Notes under the pieces: generated by a model
Databases searched by the model: none
Told to the model about the DNA's origin: nothing
What the model saw: the letters and a program-made list of their open reading frames with translations, nothing else
Part shown: in pieces, positions 1 to 13,263 of the stretch
How the letters are laid out: the number at the start of each line of letters is the position of its first letter
How positions within the stretch are numbered: the stretch's first letter is position 1
Assembly (NCBI RefSeq): GCF_000247815.1
Contig: NC_021677.1
Coordinates: 9,462,996 to 9,526,995, forward strand
DNA from: Ficedula albicollis
Taxonomy: Eukaryota > Chordata > Aves > Passeriformes > Muscicapidae
Length of the DNA stretch: 64,000 nucleotides
Reading direction: 5' to 3'
Translations under genes and position numbers: made by a program

Positions 1-24
1 TTTTGACTGCTTTCCAGGATTATT

Positions 25-34
25 TTTATTTATT
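25..34 (-). terminator. SCT: SCT polyadenylation signal(s)
   Basis: Two overlapping AATAAA hexamers read on the minus strand, about 100 nt downstream of the SCT stop codon at 135-137. Nothing else nearby resembles a poly(A) signal. Confidence 0.75.
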
Positions 35-134
35 TGCCTATCTCAAAGGTTTTTCCTAAGCAAGAGCTTCCCAGTTTATTTTCAAGGCCATGCCTGTGCA
101 AAGCTCTCTCCTTGGCTGTTTCTTTCTCTTCACC

Positions 135-3051
135 TTATTCAGAATCATCTGTATCTTCCTTCATGTCTGCAACCAGCTGCTTAGAGAGGGGGCAAATATA
201 CTGGCTGGTAATGGCAGCAGCCTCCCTGGCATCTCTGTCTGAGCGGCTGTGGGAGGGAAAAATCAGGGATAGTCCATTATTTCTGGGACTGCAGGAAGTG
301 TGACAAGGCCACGTTGCGACATTCAAGGATGACTCCAAGGAGCAGGTGTATGACAGAGGGATCATGGCTGCCTGCTGCCAGGCACTCTACAAATGCACAG
401 TGGTTTTTCACCCCCATTGTAGACATGAGAGGTACTAAGGGCCAGCTTATTCCTCGTGATTACAGTGATTTAAGAGTGAGATGTCCAAGGGAAAGCTGTT
501 GGGCATGGGGAAAAGACAATCTGCAGGTGCTTGAGACAACCCATCCTGAGGTATGTGTTTCAATCAGCAGCTGAATCCAGACAGGGTAGCAAAGGCTTTC
601 TTTCAATTTTAACCATAAGATCACATTTCCTAATGGGATGAATGATTGTTTCAATCCACAATGACAACTCTTAGGAAGTGATTAAGAAAATATATTATTT
701 TGCCTCTCTGGGTTTTGGTATTTTTAACAACTGACTTTTCTATGACTTTTCTATACTTTCATAAAAGTATTCTTTTGTTTTCAGTATTGAGGGGCTCAGA
801 GTCACAGAGGTGATCAATGTCTCCCACCTACCTGGTGTTCAGAAAGCTCTGGTACAACCAGAGAAAGCAAAGTTCCTCAGGGTTGTTCACACCCTCTCTC
901 CCCTGCATGTCTGTGTTGACTGGGCCAGGAGAGCTGATTTAGATAAAGAAAAGTAATAATAAATCACCAGTTATGTAACCAAGCCACCACCACTGCAGAG
1001 CAGCACTTGCACCTTGTGTCTTATCTTCTGCTGTGCCCACAGACGTGGGCTCAGTCGCACACTGGCCCCGTGTGGCAGTGAGAGCACTGGGTGGGGACTG
1101 GGACACCAGAGGTTTCCTCTCACCTGCGCTTGCGGCCCATCAGGTTTTGGATGAATTTCTGCACCTGGGCGTTGCCTCTCATCTTGCTGTACTCACTGGT
1201 GAACAGCCCATCTGAGTGCCTCTGGGACCTGTGTGGGGATGTGAAAAACGAGGTTCACTTTCCTGGTAGATTTTCAAAGGTTTAATAAAAGACAATAAGA
1301 GCCAAACAATAAAGCAAAAGGTTATAATGGCTGAGTGCTTGGCATTCAGCCAAGAGCACACCTGCTGTTTTGGACACAATCTTTACATTCATCAGCCCGT
1401 TGCATATTCACAGACCTATCATACATTTTCAAACTTTTCTATAAACTATTTTCCATATTCCAGGAACTGTTTTACACGGTCACTCCTTGAGTCACCTTTT
1501 TAGAGCGTGTTTTTATGCGTGTTTCTTGGCTGTGCTTTGAATTTATCTGTGGCTTTAATTTATTTTTTTTTATCATTCTTATTTGTGCTGTGGTCTTCAA
1601 TTTCTGCAGGTGGTGGGTGCTGGTAGCTGGTATATCAGTAGCAGGTGTCTTCACTGGGTGTTATCCAACCAAGTGGGTAGTTTACTTACTACAAAGACTT
1701 TATTAGCCTATGTTACTCTTGAAGAAAACTGTACCTTACAAATCATTTCAACACCCCGCATGCAGCATCTACCCTAATATTTGCAAGAAGCCAATACCAT
1801 AACATGTATTTATAAGAGGGACAACACGGGACAGTGGCTGCACCTCCCGGCCATGGCAGGTGGGACTCACCAGGAGGCTGTGCCTCTCCTGCCGCCACCA
1901 CAGGGCCCTGCGCCCCTCCCCTGCCCCTGCCATGTGCAGCTGGAGGGCTCAGCCCCATGGGCAGCCCCTCAGGAGGCTGGTGTGGCCGGTCCTCACCTGT
2001 CCTTGAGGCCCACCAGGTGCTTGACCAGCTGCTGCACGTAGGCGTTGCCGTTCATCTTGCTGAGCTCGCTGTGGAAGAGCCCGTCCGCGTGGCGCTCCGT
2101 CCTGCAGGTGGGAGCAGGGAAGGGGGGTCAGAAGGAATAGCTTGGAAACACAAGAACGGGAATTAAACACCGCTGCCTCAAAGCAAGATAGTCCCAAACA
2201 CACACGGGCAAGAATTCGTGCTGCTTTGGCAAAGTTTCACAAAAAAAAAGGGGGGGAAAAAAGGAGTTTTAAAAATATCTGTATTAAACATCACACAGGA
2301 AAACAACCTGCCCTTGCTTTTACTGATCAGGGGGGGGAAAAGGGAGTTTTAAAAATATCTTTATTAAACATCACGCAGGAAAACAACCTGCCCTTGCTTT
2401 TACTGATGAAATCACATTGCCACAAGATGTGAGAATGTGGGGTTATTGATGATTCAGCACAGAAGAGCAGGGAAAGAGCCTGGAGAAGTAATAAACAAAC
2501 ATCAGAGACACAGAGCTGAAGAGCACTTAGAAAAGGGCAGCAAAGATCAGCCAGGGAACTTGCAGGCAACTCCCTTGGTGAACTTGGTGAACTTACAGGG
2601 TTGGCTATTTCTGGTTATGTTTTTATGGGACCGGGCTATTGGAAACAGAATCTCTCACTTTTATCAGTCTGTGTAAGTGCACAGGGTAAAAACAGACCCA
2701 AAGGTGTCTTTGCAACTGTGTTTTGTTTTGGGGTCACAAATTTTCTCCCAAATTAAATAAAATTAACATTCCCATTCTTAAGACAGAAAAAAACATTTAC
2801 AGTATTTTCACGCTTTTAACTAAATCTGTTTAGGGAAGAAGAAGATCCACAAGCAAGCAGATGCAAGTTCAAAAGGCAGCTAAAAGGCTGGGTTTTCAGC
2901 TAGCAGGCTCTTTGAACAAAAACCACGGAGAAAAAGAAAGCAGAGTCCCAAGAAATGCTTACCTCTCCCGGGATGACAGAGATGCTGAGAAGTGGGACAG
3001 AACAATAATGGGAATGATTACTTGCCACAGAGTTGTCATCATGGAAACCAT
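135..3051 (-). CDS. SCT: Secretin precursor, complete, four coding exons, encodes two secretin-family peptides
   Basis: Coding exons on the minus strand are 3051-2963, 2101-1997, 1228-1124 and 246-135. All have GT/AG borders and all three junctions have the same phase (AG|G or AG|C split codons). The product is 136 residues. Exon 1 gives a signal peptide starting MVSMMTTLWQVII. Exon 2 gives a secretin-like peptide starting HADGLFHSEL. Exon 3 gives secretin itself, starting HSDGLFTSEYSKMRGN and ending in NLM-GRKR, an amidation plus dibasic cleavage signal. Exon 4 gives an acidic C-terminal peptide ending EDTDDSE. Secretin is a secreted gut and brain hormone acting through the class B receptor SCTR. 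Position next to DRD4 in divergent orientation matches human synteny. An acceptor-like TTTATTTCAG lies just 5' of the start codon (3060-3069), so an untranslated first exon is expected upstream. The start is the first ATG after that acceptor and opens a clean signal sequence. Confidence 0.93.
1124..1228 (-). CDS. SCT: SCT exon 3: mature secretin with amidation/cleavage site
   Basis: This 105-nt exon encodes S-Q-R, then a 27-residue secretin beginning HSDGLFTSEY and ending in KFIQNLM, followed by GRKR. The N-terminal H-S-D-G-x-F-T motif needed for class B receptor activation is intact. The glycine supplies the C-terminal amide and RKR the convertase site. The sequence agrees with what I remember of chicken secretin. 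Exon size and phase are identical to the neighbouring exon at 1997-2101, which points to an old exon duplication. Confidence 0.93.
1997..2101 (-). CDS. SCT: SCT exon 2: secretin-like peptide
   Basis: This 105-nt exon encodes T-E-R followed by HADGLFHSELSKMNGN, then AYVQQLVKHLVG-LKD; the last codon is split to R. It is flanked by single arginines rather than dibasic sites on the N side, and the expected G-K/R-K/R amidation signal is replaced by G-L-K-D-R. Thr7 of the family motif is His here. The exon has the same length and phase as the secretin exon. A secretin-like peptide in the avian precursor is, to my knowledge, described for chicken; mammalian SCT has only one peptide. Confidence 0.88.
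2249..2407. repeat. 80-bp direct tandem duplication in SCT intron 1
   Basis: Two head-to-tail copies with an 80-bp period, each starting with a G-run/A-run and sharing the segment from GAGTTTTAAAAATATCT to GCTTTTACTGAT. Only a few substitutions separate them, so the event is recent. It lies inside the 861-bp SCT intron 1 and touches no exon. Confidence 0.9.
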
Positions 3052-3061
3052 GTTCTCTCCT

Positions 3062-4722
3062 GAAATAAAGCATGAAGTTTTGTGAGGAGCAGGACAAGTG
3101 ACCTTGGTGTGGGTCTGGTGCAGTTCACATGTCCCACAGAGACAGGGCTGTGGAAACAGCACCACTGTAACTAAATAAGGCAGGAATTCCTGCCAGCAAA
3201 GAGATAAACATCTGGAGACATCTGCAAGGGGCTTTCAGACAAAAAAAAATTTACTGGCGCCAAATAAAATTAATTCACATATAGAGGAAGGGATCATGTG
3301 TGTGCCCATATCCACCTAGCCTCTAACCTTTCAAGAAAGAAAAATGAAATAACACAGATTTGCAGTCTCAGAAACTTGTTTTCTTACTGAAATAGAAAGA
3401 AAAGCACATTTTGTTTATCACAAACCATGGCATGTTTCCCCCCTTTATTCCCAAGTTGTTTCCTGCTTTATTCCTAGGTGCTCACTCTTCCTCAAGGATC
3501 ACACAGCAGCTCTACCTGCAATTTTTAATACACTCCTTTTTTTTTTTCCCTTCCTCCTGCAAAGAAACAAACCATCATCACTGCCCTGCAGTCTCTCAAG
3601 ATGGCACTTGCTAACCCCAAATCAAAGTCCTCCCACTTGGTTTTTACTTGATTCTGAAGCTAAACAATACAAAGAACATGAAAGGACTGTCTGAGAATTC
3701 TGAACACTTTCTAGCCACCCTTCTGGGACTGTTTGCTGCTCTGGAGGTGCTGCAAGATTAGAAGAGGCACAAGGAGAAGGACAAGAGTGAGGGATTTATA
3801 CAGAAATGTATTCACTGTAAACCACAGGGCAAATATTTAATGGGGGCTGCAGAGCAAACAGATGAGAGGATGAAGGAACCATAAGCTTAATCTCACACAC
3901 ACTTTGAGCTTCAGTGTTGTGTTTTCCTGCCTGATCCAGCTTTAGGGGGACAGAATAGTAAAACATGAAGGACATTCCAAAGATCAGCATCTTACTGGAG
4001 TGCAAACAAGGCAGACTCCACAGTCTTGGGATGCAGGAGGAGCTGAAAACAGCCACCAAAACCAGAGCATCCTTGGGCAAGGGGAACCTGAACCCTGAGC
4101 CTGTTCTTCCATCTGCCCAACAGCTGTCACACAATCCCGTGACCCCAGGATCTCACCTCAGCATTTAGCCTCCCCTGGGCTGGCATTTCTGTGGGAGCAC
4201 CACAGAAATTTAGGAGACCATTTTAAACCCCATCCCTGGCTCCAGAATTTCCCCTCTCTTCATAGCTCTTTCTAGCTGCTAATCTGGTGATCAACTTCTC
4301 TTTTCTCTTTCTGAATTTAATTTTGTCTCCCCTGGGTAGACCATATTTGCCTGCTGAAATTCCCAGGAGCAGTGATGGCTGTTGGGGAACTTCTGCCTAT
4401 CAATAATGATTGCATTGTTTCTTTTAAATTAGTCAGACCATAAGCAGGTAGATCTCCAGTGTCATCACTGTTTAACCTTCTTAGGATACTTCCAAGCTTT
4501 TAATTTCCTCCCCATTGATGCTGGCTTTAAATGGCCGCAAACTCTTTGGCCAGCTGGGACCTTCAGCTGAAAGAATGATGCCCCAAGCCAGCCTGGGAGC
4601 CCTGAGAAGGGAAACACCCCATATTCCAGCACTGCTGCTCGGGACAGGTCTGAAATCCATCCCCCAGAGTGAGAGAGGGGGGAAGGCAGCCCGTGCAGCC
4701 CCCCCACCCCAGCTGGACTCAC
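3062..4722. other. Predicted SCT 5' intron, no other feature seen
   Basis: If the predicted non-coding exon at about 4757-4723 is right, this stretch is an intron of SCT. It has no protein-like open frame and no recognised repeat beyond short A and T runs (for example near 3241 and 3540). Confidence 0.45.
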
Positions 4723-4790
4723 CGACCCTGGTCGCTCCCGGCTCACAGCTGATGCTCCACTGCCCGCTCCTCTCAGGGACCCCTATATAT
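4723..4790 (-). promoter_or_regulatory. SCT: Predicted SCT core promoter and non-coding first exon
   Basis: On the minus strand a TATATA element lies at 4790-4784, preceded by a GATA-type TGATAAGG. About 30 nt downstream (near 4757) transcription would start. A consensus splice donor, GGTCG|GTGAGTCC, falls at 4723/4722. This supplies the upstream untranslated exon that the acceptor in front of the SCT start codon requires. The distance to the coding exon is 1.66 kb. It is inference from sequence signals only. Confidence 0.55.
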
Positions 4791-4799
4791 CTGCAGCCT

Positions 4800-5060
4800 T
4801 ATCAGAAGCAATTATTTGGGTAAAGATATGGATATGAGCAATTGTGATTAACAGCAAATAATGCAGCGAGGTTGGAATGTCCTTTTAATTACCTGGTCGG
4901 GTCATTCACAGCAATTTGATGGAATATTTCTGCTGATGGATAATAATTCCTGCTTCTGCCTATAATGACATTTGTTGGGCAAACATCCTTGTACCAATTG
5001 ATTCACTACCATTATTTCCTGGCTTTAATTACCTCTTCATAGGAGCTCAATCTTCTGTTC
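4800..5060. promoter_or_regulatory. AT-rich block with repeated homeodomain-type motifs upstream of SCT
   Basis: The segment holds TTTTAATTACCTG, CTTTAATTACCTC, GTGATTAACAG, CAATTTGAT and TAATAATTCC within about 250 bp, directly upstream of the predicted SCT TATA box. TAATTA and ATTAAC are binding cores for homeodomain and HNF1-type factors, which fits a tissue-restricted hormone gene. Two near-identical TTTAATTACCT elements, at about 4885 and 5024, are the strongest feature. Enhancer function is inferred. Confidence 0.4.
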
Positions 5061-5808
5061 TTGTCATTTCATCCTGGCTTGGGCTATGTTTGCAATTGCC
5101 AGGATCTGTCAGTGAGTCTCTGTGTGTACCACTGATTTAGCTGAATGATATGTCACTTTTTTAGGGCAAGCATTGCTTGATCAGTAGGGTCAGGGCTGAC
5201 TTTTCCATGAGGGGACAACACCTTTTGAACTGTAGTATCAACTGGGAAATGTCTGCCGAATACAATTTCTGTCACAGCATCTAAAAACCAGCATACTTAT
5301 ACATGCATGGAAAACATCCTGAATATATTCCCTGCCATTGCTGAGGTCTGGTTGGTCTCAAATACTGCAGCTAAAGGTGACATGGAAATAAAGGAAGAAA
5401 ATAGGATTACCCTTTCTCTCCTTCTTTATATGGTATAAAGTAGCTTGGAAGGAATAAGCACCATAAATAATTTTTTTAATCTTCCAATTGGAGAAATGGG
5501 AGCTGTATTACACTCTTTATCTGCTTATCTTTCTTTTTCCTTAGAAAAGCAGAGGGTTCCCCATGACTAGAGGACTGGGAAGGACAAGATTTTCCCCTTG
5601 GAAGAATGCCCCAGGGCCTGATCAGCAGAACCTCAGCCCTCCAGCCTGTGAGTGCAGGCTGCATCCAGAGCACTGCATCAGGGACAGGGGAAACAGCAGG
5701 GACACTCCAGGTCCCATTCCAGGGCTGGAGACATGCCATGGTCAGTGCTAGGACAGGGGAGCCCATTTCCTCCTCCCGGACCTGCTCTGGTCCACGCATT
5801 TCCCAACT

Positions 5809-6993
<1,185 letters not shown>

Positions 6994-7416
6994 CTCCAGC
7001 AGCAGCCTCTTGCCTCTGCTGCTGCCTGCAGCAGTGGTAGCAGCTTCAGGTTCATAAAAGAAGCTGAACAACATGTAGGGAGGTAAAAATTACTCATGTG
7101 ATTTTCCTTCCTTTGCAAACAACCTCAGTAGGTCAGAAATGCCTCCAAGCTCTGGGGAAACTCAGTTTGCCATGAGAATCTGGATGAGGACGGAGAAAAG
7201 GTTGGAATGACAAAGTGGCCCCACGATGGCAGCAGAGGGTGTATAACAGGACACTAAAAGGTTCTGGTGACTGGAAGAACATTAAATAAGTAACCTGATT
7301 AACTACTTTGCAATAAAAAAATTGGGGTTTGCTGCCAGCAGCAGGGGCAGAGTGAAAAGGTGATGGGGTAGGAAATGGTGTGGTTGTGCCCAGCACTGCT
7401 GCAACTTAATGCAGGT

Positions 7417-7508
7417 GGCAAACGTGGGCTTGAGCTCCAGTGCAGCTCTGGAAGCCCCTTTTGGCAAACGTGTGCTTGAGCTCCAGTGCAGCTCTGGAAG
7501 CCCCTGAT
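7417..7508. repeat. 46-bp direct tandem duplication
   Basis: Two adjacent copies of a unit beginning GGCAAACGTG and containing CTTGAGCTCCAGTGCAGCTC, with an offset of 46 bp and one clear substitution in the first 20 bases. It is intergenic, with no coding potential. Confidence 0.85.
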
Positions 7509-10500
7509 GAGGAAATTCAGGGCCATGACGAGACCTCAAAAGCATTTTCAAGCTGAAATTTATTACTGAATAAACCAGAGCCGCCCAAACCAATTCCTCA
7601 GTCCTGAAACATCTGATTCTCCTTAACCAGAATTTACATCAAACTCTTATCAGGAGGCATTATGGAAATAGGAGTGATAAAGAATGCTGCCTAACAATAT
7701 CAGTTGAAAGGAGTTTTGTGAATTTGCACCTTGCTTCTCTCATTCTCCATTTGTGTGAGCACTCCAGGTCCCAGCAGGGGAGTGGAGATTCCCCTTGCCC
7801 GCATCCAGCAGGCACAAAGCAGGATTAAATCACCCATTTAGATGGAATCTATAACCCGTTATCCATGTGCAGCATCACTGCAGAGAAAAGCTTTCAGCTA
7901 TTTTCTGGCTCTAAGAATGACAGAAATGACTGGCCTCACCTGATCCCTGCTCCTGTACCACTGCCACACCTGTAGGTGCAGGAAGCCAGGGCTGGACTGA
8001 TCCCAGCACCTGGCTGCCTTGACTGACCTGTCCACGGCACATACTATTTTACAGGATTTTAGCAAAGTGCCACAAACAGGTGGCTGTGCACACACACTCC
8101 TTGAAGACAGCAGGGAGAAATGCCACAGGATGAGATGGAGAAGGGATCTGTGAGCGTTGGGGCCATCCCTGAGCTGCCCTGGGGACGCTGCCAGCTGTAA
8201 AGCCATCAGGATCTTTGTGCAGTCACTTGTGCTCAGGCTTGACACCGACTGACATGCCCAGCGTGGAGAGACCTGTGATGGGATGCATTAAGTAAATCCA
8301 GTAGCCGTGGGTGCCAGGGCTATTCCCAGGAGCCACGCTGATGCCCGGGGACACCCTCGTGCCGACAGAGAGCAAAGATTATGAAACACGGGGCCACACC
8401 CCTTCAACACCCAGGCTCTGATTACTGCTCTGTCTCAAAGGCATCACAGCTGAGAATGGAACTGAGCAAGGTCTTTTTATTCCTCTTTACAGTGGGAGGG
8501 GTCACCAAATCTGCAGTGTGAAAGGCAGCATCTTAGAACCACATTAAATGCTTTAGCCCCAAATTTGGCAATATTTGAGAGAACTGGTGAGCCTGGCCTT
8601 TTTTGATGTGGAGGTAAAGACAAGAAACTGCATTTTAGAAAAGAGAGGATTTCATCACAGAGCTACCTGTCCTGGCCCACAGTACAGGGAGGATGCAGGC
8701 AGACTCTCCATAACCAGCACTCAAAGCTCTGGGGGGTCATTCTGAGTTCTAAAGTGGAGAAATTCCCATTTACCCTTCAAAGTAATTGATGCAGGAGATC
8801 AGAAAAGATTTTTCTCTGGAGAAGTAGTGTGGATGCATTCAGAGTCCCCCTGCAGAGGGCATTAAGAACAGGCTGAATAAATGCTGCTATTGTCACATGA
8901 ACATCCTTGCTCCTGCCTTGGACAAGGAAACATCATCCAGCCTTTGGGGTTGCTGTTTATTCAGGGCAGTCCTTACAAGGTTTGCCCAATCCTTGCCTCC
9001 CTGTCCCCAGAACTCAGACCCCAGGATCTGCTGGAGCTGATCTTCTTCCTGGAGATACCTTGACTGCCCAAAACACATCCCGAAATCTTACAGCCATGCT
9101 TTGCACCGTGGCTTTGGGATGGCAGAATGCACAAGGGTCAAGCCAGGCCAAGAAGGCTGTGGGAGGACCACAGTGTGCCCCACATATGTCCAGCAATGGT
9201 GTCCCCAGTCCTGATGGAGCTGTCCAGCTGCAGCTGACCTTTGGGGAGCCCAGCACAGGCTGTGCCCCATGCAATGGCAGCACCAGCCCATGGCAGGGGA
9301 GTTTATTGAGGTCAGATGGTACTAGGAACTGCATGGCTAAATCCTTCCTACGTAAAGTACCCTTTAATCAGCTTACAGGGTGCTCAGGAACTTCTACCTC
9401 CCCCACTCCTTTTTTCCCCTTCCTGTGTCTGTGTGAGGCCATGTGGGCATGGGGATTGTCTCTGGTGTGTTTGCAGGTGAGCCTGGCCCACGTCACTGCA
9501 ATGACAGTGATGCTGCTCCAACTGAGAGCAGATTGGAGGCCATTCCTTGCATCACTCCCAAGTCTGTAAGAGAAAGGACCCTAATTGGTATAAGGGGATT
9601 GGAGGATTTAGCCTTTTAAATGCTCCTTTCTTGCACAGGATGCTTTCAGGAGTGATTTTAATCTTTACCACCTGATTTCATGATTTTGGCTGCAAGAGTG
9701 AAGAGTGGGATGGAAGAAAGAGGCAAGCAGGGCAGCCCAGATGGGCTTGGAAGAAGAAGGAAAATCACAGTCCCATATGGTCATGGAACCTCAGAAAAAC
9801 ACCCCCGTCTCAAAGGGGAAAATTAAGCTAAGAAGGTGTGTAGATCCAGGATATGTGTGTCTGTCTTTCTACCTACCTGCTCCTGAGGTGGCTTGGATTG
9901 CCTGTGTCTCTCCCCTGCTGTATTTGACTGAAACATGTGGCACCTTTCTGGATTTGCACCTGTTAAAAAAACCCCAAAACTAACAGGTGTGAGGGACAAA
10001 AGCACAAAACGTCACACACCTGGAGTTGTGCCTGCTTGGTCTGAAGTCAGGAGGGAAGGTGCTGGACATGCTGGTGACATCCATGGCTGGCAGCATTATC
10101 CAGGGGCAAGGACAGCAAAAATATTTGCTGGGAGCTCTGGGTTGTGCTGGAGCAGACCTCAGTCATTTTGGTCAAAGTTGTACCTGCTTCCTGCCAAACC
10201 CTTGGGTGAAATCTGCAGTAAACCCCAGCTCTTTTGAAGTAAAAGATTAAATATTAGGTTTTGGCTTATACTGAGGGAAAAAAAAAAAAGTCCTCATGCT
10301 TAAAACATTTTGGTAAGAATTAGGAAGAACAAGGGAAAAAGTATCCTGTTGGTGCAGGAGTGGTTCCTTGGGTGCTGGCAGGGTGCCTTGGCTCTCCTGA
10401 GTACAGGATAAGAGGTGCTTTGCAAGTGAGAACACCCCTCTGAAGCAGGGAGAGGTGCTAAGCCAGAGGGTCCCCTGGGGTGCCTCCCTAGGGATGCTCT

Positions 10501-13190
10501 ACCTGGGGATGCTGGATGAGCCAGGCCCATCCTGTAGCAGGAACATCTGTGGCAAGCCTTGAATCTGGAAGGGCTGCCATGAGGCACTACCCTCCTGCAA
10601 GCAAATCACAGGGTCACGGAATCATTGAGGTTGGAAAGGACCTCCAAGACCATCAGATCCAACTGTGCCTGACCCCTGCCTTGTCACCCAGCCCAGAGCA
10701 CTGAGTGCCACATCCAGTTGTTCCTTGGACACCTCCAGGGATGGAGACTCCACCACCTCCCTGGGCAGCTCCTTCCATTGCCTGACCACCTTTTCCAAGA
10801 GGAAATTCTTCCTGAGAAGGAATTCTTCTTGCCTGCTTGGGAATGTGTACTGCAAGGGGAAAGAAGTTCTACTGTGGCTGGCACTGTGATCCAGAAAAGG
10901 AAAAGCCAAGCCGAGGGCACAGTCCTTTTACAGGAAGAAGGGAACTCTGTTTTCCCAACCTATGAGAGCATCATATCTCCCTGTCACCAAGGAAGCCCAA
11001 AGTAGTTTTTAAAGACAAGCTGTCACCCCCATCAATCACCTGCTGGAATTCTACACCCTATGGAACTCCTTCCAAGGCTCCCCTGGTTTTCCCTGGGCTG
11101 GTTTTCCCACCCAAATAGGTAAAAAAATATGGCCTGCCCCCTGGTTACGTTCACAGTGTGGAACAACACATCCCAGTGCAGGCATCACCAAAACTGCAGG
11201 AAAAACAAACAAAAAAATGTTGCTCCCCAGCAACATTTTTAGTGTTAGAGAATTATGGCATTACTTTATTCTGGCAGCAGAAATCATTTCATCCATGCAT
11301 TGCAGAGGAAAATTGCAGAGAAAATCATGCTTTGATCCTTGAACACAGGGACACACAGGACTGGGTGGCTCCTTTCTCTGGCCATGCTTGCCCTGCTGGC
11401 CCAGCACTGCTTCCTGCCCAGCTGTACCTGGAGCAGAGGAGCACTGAGCACGCTCACACTTCCCATGTGTCTGGCCTTATCACGGCTCTAATTGGCATCA
11501 GCGCTGTAATCCCAGCCTCCAGCTGTTTGTGTGTCTGGGGAAGAGGAGAAAGCACTTCGGGGAATTAATTTGAATTAGAAGAACGATGTGCACTGTGTCC
11601 TGGCTGGCAGGGCCAGCTGTCCCAGGTGTGCTGTCCCAGCACCGAGCACAGCAGCTCCTGACACAGCTGCTCGGGCTGCATTTCTGCTCATCCCCCCTTG
11701 AAGGGACACCCTTGCAGTAAACAGAAACAGGATTTGTCAAGATGAGCGTGGAGGGAGGTGCACTTAAAGGTGCTTGCTGCTCCCAGTCATGCCTTCCCTG
11801 TTTGTGTTGTCTTCCACTTCTCCCCTTGCTCAGGAGGTTTTTCCCAATATGTGGCTCTAACAAGCTCAATAAACCCAGTAGGAGCTCTTGAGTTATATTA
11901 TTTTGATCTGTCCTGTGCCACAAACCCTTGTATCTCATCGGGTCACCCTTGTGTGAGATCAATTATGTGGTTAAGCTGAAACCGGGCATCCACAAAAACA
12001 TCTAGTTTTGACTCCAAACAAACAGAGATGGAAAATACGGCCATTTTCTCCATAGTTTCACCCCCACAGCTAACCACTAGCATTAGTTTTTACATCTTAC
12101 ATGGATTTATCATAACTTAGCAGAATGGTAAATGTCAAAAGATCCATTCAGCATGTAAATAAGTCCCTGCAGCTTCTTGGGGGACTGGGAGAGCCTGGAA
12201 AGCCCGGAGAGCTGTGCCATCCTCTTCCCTCTCTTGCAAAAGCTCACCTGAGAGAGAGGATGCTGCCTCTGCCTCTTTTCTGAGAAATGCATTACAGGAG
12301 ATTGAAAAACAGGATGGCTTTGTTGCTGATGAGTGCCTCACAGAGAATTGCCCAGCTGAATATGGCAAATAAAAGGAACACGATTGGACTTGACAGCTCT
12401 TTGTTTTCTTCCCTTTGTCCTGAACCTGAAGGCAGCCAGGAGAGCTGATGCTATCAGGGCACTATTCATCAGCTGAGTTTGGCATATCTGTCCTGAAACT
12501 TTGGCAGTCGCATTGTTCCCCTTTTCTATTTAAATTTGTAGTGCCTCAGATGTGAAAAATTATGGTGATAAAAGTTCCATCTCCTCGTAGAGACTCTTAC
12601 AGATGCCTCACTTTGCAAGCTTCCTGATCCTTTGAACTGGCTGGTACTCAAATTCTCCTGGTTCCTTGGCAGAGGACCAGCTTCCTTTGGTCGGGGACCA
12701 GCTCCATCACAGCCATAAACCACACTGCTTATCTTCCTGAGTTTCTTTTCCAAACACTCCAAAACACTCCAAAAAGGCAGATCTCCCACCGGTTTGTTGG
12801 TCTGGGTGTTTTTCTGGTGCTGCCCTTTTCCTGACACAAGGAGCAGCTGTGGTGCTTCCACAGCTTCTGTCACAGTGGGATGGGGAATGAAGACACTGCA
12901 GGCTGTGCATCCAAACAAAAAAGGGTTGTTCCAAAACACCAATCACATCAGACCGTCTCCAAAGGTGCTCGGAGCGTTCCCAGTCCATCACCCTGCCATA
13001 ACTCCTCCTGCTTTCCAATGAGGGTGACCCACACTCTGTTCTTTGTCATCTGTTTTTTGTGCAGTGACACATGTCATGACTTCTTTGGATACGCTAATGT
13101 AAGATAGACTTTCCTTCTCCTCTGCTAGGAGGGCAGTTCCTCTCATCCAAGAAAGGAACTGTGTTTAATGTCTGTAGTCTGTTTGCCACG
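7509..13190. other. SCT-DRD4 intergenic region, no gene found
   Basis: Unique-looking sequence of moderate GC content. Open frames here (for example about 220 codons at 8907-9569) show no recognisable domain, no exon-like borders and no compositional signal. The only repeat recognised is the CR1 fragment at 10607-10870. The tract 11470-11580 contains CTCTAATTGGCATCAGC and GGAATTAATTTGAATTAG and could be a conserved non-coding element. Confidence 0.6.
10607..10870 (-). mobile_element. CR1 LINE fragment, 3' end
   Basis: The stretch starting GAATCATTGAGGTTGGAAAG and continuing through CACCTCCAGGGATGGAGACT and CTCCCTGGGCAGCTC is the characteristic reverse complement of an avian CR1 3' region. 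It is 5'-truncated, as most CR1 copies are. It lies between genes. Confidence 0.85.
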
Positions 13191-13263
13191 GAAGCACTGT
13201 CCTAATTAGTGGTTTGCATGGCTACTCACTTCTGGAAGTCAAAAGCATTATTTCACATTAGTT

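Noticed and set aside
8907..9569. 220-codon plus-strand frame between SCT and DRD4
   Set aside because: No domain, no plausible initiation or splice context, and composition like the surrounding intergenic DNA.
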